Assembly (NCBI GenBank): GCA_001839685.1
Contig: MLAK01000282.1
Span: 89,306-124,715, forward strand
Length of the DNA stretch: 35,410 bases
DNA from: Tritrichomonas foetus
Lineage: Eukaryota > Parabasalia > Tritrichomonadida > Tritrichomonadidae
Direction: 5' to 3'
In this document: piece after piece, positions 8,835 to 17,197 of the stretch
How the letters are laid out: the number at the start of each line of letters is the position of its first letter
Numbering within the stretch: position 1 is the first letter of the stretch
Made by a program: the position numbers and the translations under genes
The notes under the pieces: generated by a model
Seen by the model: the letters and a program-made list of their open reading frames with translations, nothing else
Told to the model about the DNA's origin: nothing
The model's database searches: none

Positions 8835-10007
8835 ATGAATCCACTCGACGCCAAATTCACTATCTTAGTCATGGGTGATCCAAATATTGGAAAATCCAAA
8901 TTTCTATACTTCCTTGATGATGATCAGATAGTTCCTACTACTATGGAAAAATTAACATCTGTTCCTCGAACTTTCCAGTTTGGTTCGAAATTTATTGAAT
9001 CCCAGCTCATAAAAATATCTAATTTAGATGATCCATTAACTAATGATGCTTACAAGAACGTCGTAGGCGTTCTTTTGTTGTATGATGTCACGAACAGAAA
9101 TTCTTTTAATTCTATTCCTTCGTATTTAAACAAAATACGGGCAAAATTCAATAAAGAAATTGTTATTGTTCTTGTTGGAAATAAAGATGATCTTGAAAAT
9201 TCAAAAGAAGTTTCTTTTAGAGAAGGAGAAAGCTATGCAGATCAAGAAAAATTATTATTTACCCAAGTATCAACAAAACATATCTATAGAATTAAAACAG
9301 CCTTTCGATTGCTTGTTGACCAAGTTTGCCGTAAAATGTTTCCAGAGGAAGCATTGATAATTGATGAAAAACGAAAACATGATTTTGAAGGTGAAAAAAT
9401 TGAAAATTGTGATGATGATCGAGAAGAAGAAAATAGTCAATTTCATTTAATTAATCGTGTTGAAAACCCTGATTATTATTTAAAAATGATTCTTGTTGGA
9501 AATGCTCCTGGAAAAACTTCGCTTCATATTCGATTGATCCAAAAGAAATTCATCCTTGGAACAACTGCAACAATTGGCCTTGATTCTCAATTTTTGTACT
9601 TCAAAAATAAAGAAAAAACCATTCGACTTCTCTTGTATGACTCTTCATCAAGGAAAGATACAACTAGAATAATGCCACATTATTTTAGAGATATGAATGG
9701 ATGTGCCGTGATGTATGATATGACAAATCGCGAATCATTCGTAGATGCAAAGTTTTACCTCAATCTTTTCTATGAGCAATATCATGAAAATGTATGTTTT
9801 ATTTTAGTTGGTAGTAAATGTGATTTATTTTAAGACAGAGAAATACTTGTAAAAGAAGGTAACAAACTGGCAAAACAATATAATATTCCATTTATAGAAA
9901 TCTCAAATAAAGAAGATATTAATGTGAATGAAATGATGGAAATAATATGTTCAAATATGATGACTAAAGTAGATGAGAAACATCAAAATGAAAAAATGGC
10001 TACCTAA
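8835..10007 (+). pseudogene. Tandem Ras/Rab-like GTPase interrupted by an in-frame TAA
   Basis: From the ATG at 8835 the frame runs 332 residues to TAA at 9831-9833. After this stop the same frame continues for 57 sense codons (DREILVKEGNKLAKQYNIPF...IEISNKED) to TAA at 10005-10007. That extension is clearly the missing end of the second GTPase domain, so the stop is a nonsense mutation or a sequence error. Domain 1 has P-loop MGDPNIGKS, GNKDDL (G4) and VSTK (weak G5). Domain 2 has GNAPGKT, one residue short of the GxxxxGK(S/T) spacing, and GSKCDL (G4). Neither domain has the DxxG(Q) G3 motif: ISNLDDPL and YDSSSRKD occupy its place. Nucleotide hydrolysis is therefore doubtful even without the stop. 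An earlier in-frame ATG at 8781 exists, but 8835 gives the usual short N-terminus before strand 1. A 33-A tract begins 66 nt downstream. Confidence 0.75.
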
Positions 10008-10072
10008 AAAGCGGAAGAGAAATATTTTGAAAAGCATAACAAAAAAAAATTGCTTTAAAGAAAGAAAGAAAG

Positions 10073-10105
<33 letters not shown>
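10073..10105. repeat. 33-nt poly(A) tract
   Basis: An uninterrupted run of 33 A is preceded by (GAAA)n. It lies 66 nt past the outer stop of the GTPase gene, on its coding strand. Its length is prone to assembly error. See the finding on a possible retrocopy. Confidence 0.9.
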
Positions 10106-10107
<2 letters not shown>

Positions 10108-10433
10108 ATAAACAAGGATTTTCTTCTTCATTCTATTCATGAAGTATGCTTATTACCAATATCATTTTGGAAACATAAATCGTAGGTTTATGAATTTCTC
10201 TACAAAGATGAGGTATTTTTTATTGAATTTTGTCGAAGAAATGGTTTGTGCATACAAATTATGTATTGTCTTTCTTTCAAACAAAATTGAGTTTAAATAA
10301 TAAGAAACTTCTATCTTGTTATTTTTTCTGCTAACCGTAGAATTGGGTTAAACATGATCAACATGAGCTCAATATTGTATCATATTATCAATCACTTTCT
10401 TTCCAGTTCTCGAAAATCATATCACTTTTTTAT

Positions 10434-10438
10434 TCATT
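10434..10438 (+). promoter_or_regulatory. Candidate initiator (TCATT)
   Basis: TCATT lies 38 nt before the ATG at 10474. TCACT a few bases upstream is a second match. Confidence 0.4.
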
Positions 10439-10473
10439 GAAACTGCTGGCAACCTGACACCAAATAAATTTCA

Positions 10474-11313
10474 ATGAATTTCCTTCCATTGTTAATCCCT
10501 GCCTTAATAGAGGCTGTTGATAATGGAATAGGACTTCTTCAGTGGACGAAAGACTATATGTTTCAGCAAGAGAAATCAGTTAAAAATATCTGGTACTTCT
10601 ATTCTTACAAATTCAACATGAATGAAAAAAAGAACTCTGAACCAGTATCAAAAATAGAAAGCAAATTTGCTGAAATGATCAATCTTATTGAATCAAAAAC
10701 AATCCAATCTATAGCGTCTAAATATCATACTGATCTTGTCACAAATTTATACTACATTGTGAATGTTATTAATAGTAACCAACCTTTTGAAAGTAAGGAA
10801 ATTTTATTATATTCAGTGGGTTTCTCTTATGATCATGAATCACGATTTATGACTTTTTATAGTTTTGTTTTCAAACCTTATATTAAGAAAAATAAGATTG
10901 AATACACTGTTGAGAGAACTTTTAATCATTATCAACCATTACATTTGATTGATCAATTTGAGAATGTTGAAAGTTTTATCATTAGTGATTTAATCGATAT
11001 TCGAGATGGGAAAATCAAGACTATTAATGAATTTCGAATGATCCCCGGTGATAAATTCCCAAAAGAAAATGTTATTGTACGTGCAATGTCATCATTATTG
11101 GCTCCACAATGCAATGGTTTAAAAAAATTCCAGGATTTATTTTTACCTAACATGAAAACAGTATGTTTGGAAGCAGTTAATAATCCCGTTTATAATCCTG
11201 AACATGAATATTCACTTGATTTATTGGAGCATCATTTTAATGAAGCAATTATCCGAAGAACGAAGAGAGACAATCTTGTGAAAGAATGTGAACAGAAATT
11301 TGGGAAACCATAA
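10474..11313 (+). CDS. Unknown protein, 279 residues
   Basis: An intact frame with ATG, a candidate Inr 38 nt upstream and a stop inside TAAA. I recognise no family. The N-terminus (MNFLPLLIPALIEAVDNGIG) is moderately hydrophobic, more like an amphipathic helix than a signal peptide. The body is mixed alpha/beta in character, with the aromatic-rich segments KEILLYSVGFSYDHESRF and MTFYSFVFKPYIKK and a C-terminal charged helix (EAIIRRTKRDNLVKECEQKF). There are no obvious catalytic motifs or repeats. The composition is even and protein-like over the whole length, so this is a real gene, probably for a soluble protein. Neighbours give no functional hint. Confidence 0.8.
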   Translation: MNFLPLLIPALIEAVDNGIGLLQWTKDYMFQQEKSVKNIWYFYSYKFNMNEKKNSEPVSKIESKFAEMINLIESKTIQSIASKYHTDLVTNLYYIVNVINSNQPFESKEILLYSVGFSYDHESRFMTFYSFVFKPYIKKNKIEYTVERTFNHYQPLHLIDQFENVESFIISDLIDIRDGKIKTINEFRMIPGDKFPKENVIVRAMSSLLAPQCNGLKKFQDLFLPNMKTVCLEAVNNPVYNPEHEYSLDLLEHHFNEAIIRRTKRDNLVKECEQKFGKP

Positions 11314-12414
11314 ATGTTGTTTCAATTGAAACAGTTCATAAACATAAGTTTTCTATGATATTCTATTTCAACTTTTGTTTTCTATGCCATTGTTTTTGCC
11401 ATTTTTTTGATCTTAAAGTGAGCCGGTTTTTATCGTGAACACTTTGTGTCAATTTGACTTTTTATTTGACCTTGAACGTTCACAGCTATTTTCATCGTGA
11501 ATACTAACTTAAGTGTTTTGTTTTCGAACCATGCTTTATATAGAACAGTATACTGTTTCTTTTGTTACGTGGATTTGAAGAGCACTTTTCAAAAAATGAT
11601 TTTTATACCACACTATGGATTGGTGAATAATTATATGAGAGGAAAATAAATGATTTGACACGAAAACACATAATCAAAGAGTACCTGAAAGTATTGCGTT
11701 TCTTACAAAATGTTTTTATATTTTGAATCTGAATTCACATCATGTCAAAGGCAAAATATGAAAATGAAGCCGAACGAAATTAATGAAGAAATACTGAGAT
11801 AAAGAGATAATAAATAAAATTATTGAAAAGTTGTAAAGTATTCAATAAATTTGATTCCCTATTTTTCTTTTCTGATTTCGATAGAGCATGTATTATTGCG
11901 CATATATACAACATATGAGAAAAATCTGTAAAATGGCTTCTGAAAAAAACAAACTTGAAACTAAATAGTTAAAAACAAAAATATCTTCTTTGTTGGCCTA
12001 TGTTTTTATTATATAATCTATTTCTATATCCATAATAAATAGCAAAATAAACTATTACAATATATAAAAAATATTTATTTAATTTTCCAAGATATTGCTA
12101 TTTTTTATTTTTGCCATTTTTTTTATTTTCGTTTTATCTCTCTTATCATTCCTTCTAACGAGTCACACCTATTCATTCCCAGGTATATACACAACCTCTA
12201 TTATAGTCCAGAATATAAAGGGAAAAAAGTGACCTTTTTTTTACTTTCAGGTACTCTATATTCAATCAATTCAAATCAATATTCAATACATAATCAATGA
12301 TAATGAATTTTATAGGTGATGAATTTCATTGTCTATATGGTCTTCTATATTGAATTTAAGACTAAATAAATAAACAAAAAGTAGACACCCAAAAAAATAA
12401 GAATTGCATCGAAA
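11314..12414. other. Intergenic region with one copy of the 50-bp repeat
   Basis: AT-rich, non-coding. It contains the left copy of the inverted repeat (11436-11485), a related shorter motif at 11488-11506 (ATTTTCATCGTGAATACT) and the 10-bp palindrome TGAACGTTCA. A TCATT at 12326-12330, 87 nt before the CK2 start, is the best Inr candidate there but is distant. Confidence 0.6.
11436..11485 (+). repeat. 50-bp repeat, left copy
   Basis: It begins TGAACACT, contains ATTTGACCTT and ends GTTCACAG. It matches the reverse complement of 13509-13558 at 43 of 50 positions without gaps; six of the seven differences are transitions. The element has partly inverted ends (TGAAC...GTTCA). The copies lie in opposite orientation around the CK2 gene. 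Confidence 0.8.
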
Positions 12415-13479
12415 ATGGAAATACCAATTGATCCATTCGACATGAGAAACGCTTATATTGGTGAAAAATTCAATCCTGATCATCCAAATATCTCGCGAAT
12501 TTATACAAACACGAACCTCGAACTTGGCTGCGATCATTGGAATTATCGTGCATGGAATCCCGAATTTGGCGATATTTCTCGCTACTCGCTTTGCGAGCAA
12601 GTTGGAAGTGGTCGCTACTCGGAAGTCTTCCGGGCTTTACAAGACGACGAAAAGGAGGTTGCAATCAAAATATTAAAACCGGTCAATCCAGACAGAGTCA
12701 GGCGCGAATTGAGAATTCTTTCACTAGTAAAAGACGGACCAAGTATTTTAAATCTATTAGATATCGTCATCGATGGAAAATATGGAATTCAAGCAATGGT
12801 CACAGATTATCACGAAAGCATGGAATGGCATGACTTATTTTATAACATGAAGCTTGACGATATTCGATGGTATATTTATAGGGTATTAAAAGCGCTTGAA
12901 TTCACACATAAAAAAGGAATAATGCATCGCGACATCAAACCGGTGAATATTTTATGTAAAGACCCGAAAAAAGATTTGATATTAGCTGACTGGGGACTCG
13001 CGGAATTTTATCATCCATTAAGAATGTACTCATCATGCGTTGGAACGAGATATTATAAATCACCAGAGCTTCTATTGAATTATGAATATTATGATTTTTC
13101 AATAGATATTTGGGCGGTTGGTGTTGTTTTACTTGAAGCACTTTCAAGCGAAATTCATATTTTTGATGGCGAATTGCACCATCTAGAGCAAATAGATACT
13201 ATCGCTAAGGTTGTTGGTGGTGACAAAATAGTGCAATGGGCAGATAAATATCGGAAATCTATCTCTAAAAATACACGGGCGAGACTACTCTCAATCAAAG
13301 GCAGACCCTTTAGTGATTTAATTCGAGGCGCCCGGAAAAGTTTCCGTGATCCGCAAGCACTCGATCTACTTTCCAAGCTGCTCGAGGTTGATCATAAACT
13401 TCGCATATCAGCAGAGGAAGCATTGGACCACCCATTTTTTGACTCCATTCGTGATAGTATCACTGATGCAGAAAATTAA
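12415..13479 (+). CDS. CK2A: Casein kinase II catalytic (alpha) subunit-like kinase
   Basis: The 354-residue protein aligns by eye over its whole length with CK2 alpha. The glycine loop is VGSGRYSEVF (63-72), the catalytic Lys is Lys85 in VAIKILKPV, the catalytic loop is MHRDIKPVNIL (HRD 171-173), and the metal-binding motif is the CK2-type DWG (192-194) in ADWGLAEFYHP. The activation segment is GTRYYKSPELL, and DIWAVGVVLLEAL follows. CK2 is a constitutively active acidophilic Ser/Thr kinase of nucleus and cytoplasm. The basic cluster that usually follows ILKPV (runs of Lys) is weak here (NPDRVRRELR), and the P+1 loop has GTRYYKS rather than ASRYFKG, so substrate preference may be shifted. 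An N-terminal extension of about 15-20 residues is present. The stop lies in TAAA. Confidence 0.92.
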   Translation: MEIPIDPFDMRNAYIGEKFNPDHPNISRIYTNTNLELGCDHWNYRAWNPEFGDISRYSLCEQVGSGRYSEVFRALQDDEKEVAIKILKPVNPDRVRRELRILSLVKDGPSILNLLDIVIDGKYGIQAMVTDYHESMEWHDLFYNMKLDDIRWYIYRVLKALEFTHKKGIMHRDIKPVNILCKDPKKDLILADWGLAEFYHPLRMYSSCVGTRYYKSPELLLNYEYYDFSIDIWAVGVVLLEALSSEIHIFDGELHHLEQIDTIAKVVGGDKIVQWADKYRKSISKNTRARLLSIKGRPFSDLIRGARKSFRDPQALDLLSKLLEVDHKLRISAEEALDHPFFDSIRDSITDAEN

Positions 13480-15354
13480 AAGAATAGAAAAGACATGACC
13501 CGTTTTATCTGTGAACATTTAAGGTCAAATAAAAGGTTAAATTGGCGAAAAGTGTTCATGGGAAAACTGATCAGTTGATAGCGAAAAATGCTTTCTAGAA
13601 TTATGAATAAAAATGTACTTGTTGAGAAACCGAATCAGAAAGTAGGCCAGATATTCAATCAAATTAATGTTATTTTAATGATAAATGTATGTTTCCATGA
13701 TTATCTTCTTCTTCTTTATATTTTGATTGAAAATTTGAATTTTCTTCTTCATTTTTTTTCCCCCTCTGTGAATGTACCACATATATAATCTAACTTTGTA
13801 AACATTCATCTGGTCCCTCAAGCTTATCTGAATCTGAAATTAGAATAAATTCATAGAATCATTCATGAAAATTTCTTTTTGTTCCTCAATGTTTGTGAGA
13901 TGTTTATTTATCACGAAATAAGCAGATAAACAAACAAGAGATTATTATTTGATGTTTGTGAATGATCCATTTTTTTAAATGATAGAAATCGATTGATTTT
14001 TTTCTGTGTGTTTAATGAATTAATTTGAATTATGTGTGAATATTTTTCTATATAATTTATATCCATTTTGTTGAATTAATATTTCGATTTTTGTTCATTA
14101 TTTATCTTCAAAAATATATGTTATTTCTTTTTTATTATGATGTATTAGATTGAAACAATAATTGTTTTATATGATATTATATTATTATTATGGTTATATT
14201 GAGTATATCCAGGGGAAAAAACCGAAATATTAATTATTCCAATTTGAGAGATTTTCAAAGAGACTGTAAGATAGAATGAGTGATGTAACTCGATGAATAA
14301 ATCATATCGGTGTAAATTTGGGAAGTGATTTTATCAGCAAGCGACTATTTCTTGATAACTGATCAATATTATTTCTTTATCTTGCACATTTCAGTTTTTC
14401 CTCACTTCATCCTTTTACATTTTTGAAAGAGTTTTTAAAATAAAATAATTTACATTCAATTTTCAATCTGTATCTTGGAAATCCCTTTGATAAATAAATG
14501 AATAAATAAACGAAAATATACGCATACAGTTGAACAGCCAAATAGAAATTGACATCAAAAAATCGTATTTTACGAGGATTGAAAATATAAAGACTTGTGA
14601 ACATTGCTTAATCAACATGCCTTACAAATTCCATCATGATGTACATTTTTTTCAATTAAATATATTATATTAATTGAATGATATTTTAAAATCATTGTTA
14701 ACACTTTCACAAATTATTTTCAATTTGGTCTCAAAAATTTATTGATTTGATAAATTTATAGAGATGAAACTTCCATATCTATCGTTCACTTTCGATATCA
14801 ATTTACCGTGCTCATCTTTTCCATATTATATTCTATTTAGTATTTATTTTCTCCAACTTATCACTTTGCTATTTGAGTGTTAATTTATCAATTCTTTCTC
14901 ATTTAATTCAAAGATTTCAGATATTTTTCAAAATTTCAGAATAAATATCTTGATTTACAGAATTTCTATAGGGGAAATTGAAAATATTTTCAACAAGTAT
15001 TTAGAAAAAGTCATCATGCAAATGAAAGAGCGGTCTAATCTCTAATGACATTGAGCCAATAGAAATAAAAGGAATTGACGAATCGATTCTTGAGATATGA
15101 GAAACTCCTAAATTTCCATTCAATAGAATAAATAATTAATAAATATTTCTGAGTTATTGATGAAAGAAAAAATCGAACAAACTGCACAAAAAGTGGGAAA
15201 ATATAAATATCATACAAAAAATTCATGGAAAAAATTTTCAAATATATACAAAAAATAATAGGTATATTGAAATTGAAATAAAACAACTTAGAATGTTCGC
15301 AAAAGCTAATGATATCAAAAGAAAAAAGTTTCAAAAGAATAAAAGTCGGCGAAT
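13480..15354. other. Intergenic region, no gene seen beyond the 50-bp repeat
   Basis: The 1.9-kb stretch is AT-rich on both strands. The frame 13588-13788 has an ATG but turns into Leu/Ile/Phe runs from T-rich DNA. The frames 14407-14604 and 15035-15376 (minus) have the same low-complexity character. A short AAT/AAATG microsatellite lies near 14488-14512. I see no RNA gene. Confidence 0.5.
13509..13558 (-). repeat. 50-bp repeat, right copy, inverted
   Basis: The reverse complement of this segment matches 11436-11485 at 43 of 50 positions. It starts 30 nt after the CK2 stop codon. Confidence 0.8.
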
Positions 15355-16737
15355 ATGATTCCTTCGCACCCATCATTTACGAATTATGAGGTCATCGGAC
15401 GTGGATCATCAGCAACTGTTTACAAAGCGACTTACACTCCAACGAATATGCAAGTTTCTCTGAAATCTGTTTTCAATACTAACGATCCTGAAATTCGCGA
15501 GGAAACAATGCAAGAAATCAACATTCATAGATCGCTTGATCATCCATTTATTGTCTCCTACTATGGTTCTTACGAAGCGAATGACCAAACTGTCATTGTG
15601 ATGGAATTCGTCAAATGCATGTCTCTTTTAGACTCAGTCAATCAAACTGGAAGCCTTCAAGAATTTGATGCCCAAAGAATTTTTTGCCAATTAGTTTCAG
15701 CAGTGAAATATTTGCATGTTGTTAAAAAAGTTGCGCATCGCGATTTAAAGCTCGAAAATATTCTTATCACTTATCAAAGAAATATTAAACTCATCGATTT
15801 CGGATTCGCTCATGTAAATGTTAATGTATTAAAAACTCAATGCGCCTCGATTCCATACGCAGCTCCTGAAATTTTCAAAGGTGAAGAATACACAGAATCG
15901 GTTGATATTTGGAGCCTTGGTGTTATTTTGTATGCAATGCTCACAGGCGAGCTTCCCTTCGGCGATGGCGATATTGTTAGTATCGCTTCGAAAGTCTTGG
16001 GAGGACCGCCAAAATACCCGGACACACTGAGTGAATCCAGCCGCGATTTGATCTCCAAAATGCTGGAGATCGACCAAACAAAAAGATTAAATATCGAGCA
16101 AGTTGAGATGCACCCCTGGACGCAAATGACGCGTTTCGCACTTCTCATCAAGCAGGACATCATCTGCCCGCCGGAAATCCTGGTCAATCCGACCACAGAT
16201 TTTGATCAGAGTGTGATTCGAACAATGGAGCGAGTAGGAGTGAATACATCTGGAATGACCCTTGAAAATTTCAACGAAAAAGATACAGAAACTTCAATGT
16301 CGTATCGCATCATCAAAAAATGCTTAATGTTTCCGGTCTATCAGAAAGTCCTGCAGGCTGCTGTTTTCCCAAAGCAGACAGTCAATTCTGCGATGGTGAT
16401 GCCTCAAAAAGTGTCAAGACTTCCAAATATCTATTCACCAGGCGAAAACAAAAACCTTCTCCAGGATTCTCAAAATCTACAGACAGCATCCATGTTTTTG
16501 CCCGCCCCTATTCTACAAAAACCAACAGGCAAAAAAGTCAATCTGCCCCTCAAAAATAAAGCTAAAGTTATGTTTGGCAGCAGTGATGCGGGATTGCTCT
16601 TCAATTCACTCGGAATAAAAACCAGGATGAAGAGCATGCCAAACGGAGGTGAGGACAACGACCTCTTACAGACTGTCACCCGATCAAACTACACCCTTCC
16701 ATCAATCTCAATGTTCAGTGGCTTGAAAAAGACATGA
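15355..16737 (+). CDS. CAMK/AMPK-like Ser/Thr protein kinase
   Basis: The protein has 460 residues with the kinase domain at about 10-256. The glycine loop is IGRGSSATVY, the catalytic Lys is Lys37 in VSLKSV, the helix-C Glu is Glu54, the catalytic loop is AHRDLKLENIL (HRD 128-130), DFG is at 148-150, and APE (170-172) lies in SIPYAAPEIF. VDIWSLGVILYAMLTGELPF is typical of the CAMK/SNF1 group. All catalytic residues are present, so it should be active. The roughly 200-residue C-terminal tail has no recognisable UBA or KA1 domain; it is basic and Ser/Pro-rich, probably disordered. The codons of the second half are GC-richer than the flanking genes. Upstream activators and substrates cannot be inferred. 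Confidence 0.92.
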   Translation: MIPSHPSFTNYEVIGRGSSATVYKATYTPTNMQVSLKSVFNTNDPEIREETMQEINIHRSLDHPFIVSYYGSYEANDQTVIVMEFVKCMSLLDSVNQTGSLQEFDAQRIFCQLVSAVKYLHVVKKVAHRDLKLENILITYQRNIKLIDFGFAHVNVNVLKTQCASIPYAAPEIFKGEEYTESVDIWSLGVILYAMLTGELPFGDGDIVSIASKVLGGPPKYPDTLSESSRDLISKMLEIDQTKRLNIEQVEMHPWTQMTRFALLIKQDIICPPEILVNPTTDFDQSVIRTMERVGVNTSGMTLENFNEKDTETSMSYRIIKKCLMFPVYQKVLQAAVFPKQTVNSAMVMPQKVSRLPNIYSPGENKNLLQDSQNLQTASMFLPAPILQKPTGKKVNLPLKNKAKVMFGSSDAGLLFNSLGIKTRMKSMPNGGEDNDLLQTVTRSNYTLPSISMFSGLKKT

Positions 16738-17197
16738 CAAATTGATGGATGGAATCTTTTTGTTATTTTTATTTTGTTTCTTAATTATTTATAAATATTT
16801 ATATATATAGTTGTTTTAATTTAAAGGTAGTTATTCATTACTCTTTTTATTATTTCTTATTATTTTTAATTATTATTTAAATGATTATTGATTTTTATTT
16901 ACGTAATTATTTTATATACATCTGCATTTTGTGATTATGATTATCATTCTGTATATCTCTTTCTTCTTGGCGTTAAGAATCAATGCATTGATCATCGTGA
17001 AATTGGAAAAAAATGTAACCGTTTTTTTGAGGTCAATTTTCACCTGGTGGAAAAGCTGCTTGTTTTTACTTCAGAAATCAGGACCAGATAATTACTGAAA
17101 AAGTATATGTTGAGGATTAGCATTGAAACATCATGTATTTTAATCAAAAAGTTGATTCTCTGTGTAAATGGTTTTTCCTTTCATATCAAATGTCATT
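16738..17197. other. Intergenic region upstream of the LRR gene
   Basis: AT-rich non-coding DNA. One AGGTCAATTTTCACC motif at 17030-17044 resembles the pair upstream of the phosphatase gene. A CCTTT at 17177-17181 directly precedes the TCATA initiator candidate. Confidence 0.5.
17181..17185 (+). promoter_or_regulatory. Initiator TCATA of the LRR gene
   Basis: TCATA matches the Inr consensus, with its A 15 nt before the proposed ATG at 17198. This is the usual trichomonad spacing. It supports exon 1 as the true 5' end. Confidence 0.5.

Larger units (their letters stand above)
10008..10473. other. Intergenic region between the GTPase relic and an unknown gene
   Basis: Holds the poly(A) tract and AT-rich sequence. 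An Inr candidate lies near the right end. The open frame 9973-10185 is generated by poly-Lys codons across the A tract and is not a gene. Confidence 0.6.

Noticed and set aside
9831..9833. UAA used as a sense codon in this organism
   Set aside because: Other genes in the window end properly at TAA (phosphatase, CK2, unknown 279-residue protein), so the standard code applies.
8738..10129. Direct repeat TTTTCTTCTTC at 8738-8748 and 10119-10129 as a target-site duplication around the GTPase relic
   Set aside because: It is a low-complexity pyrimidine tract, and the right copy is 13 nt away from the end of the A tract, so it is not convincing evidence of retroposition.
13588..13788. 66-codon ATG frame downstream of CK2
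   Set aside because: Its second half is Leu/Ile/Phe from T-rich DNA, it lacks an Inr, and it shows no protein-like pattern.
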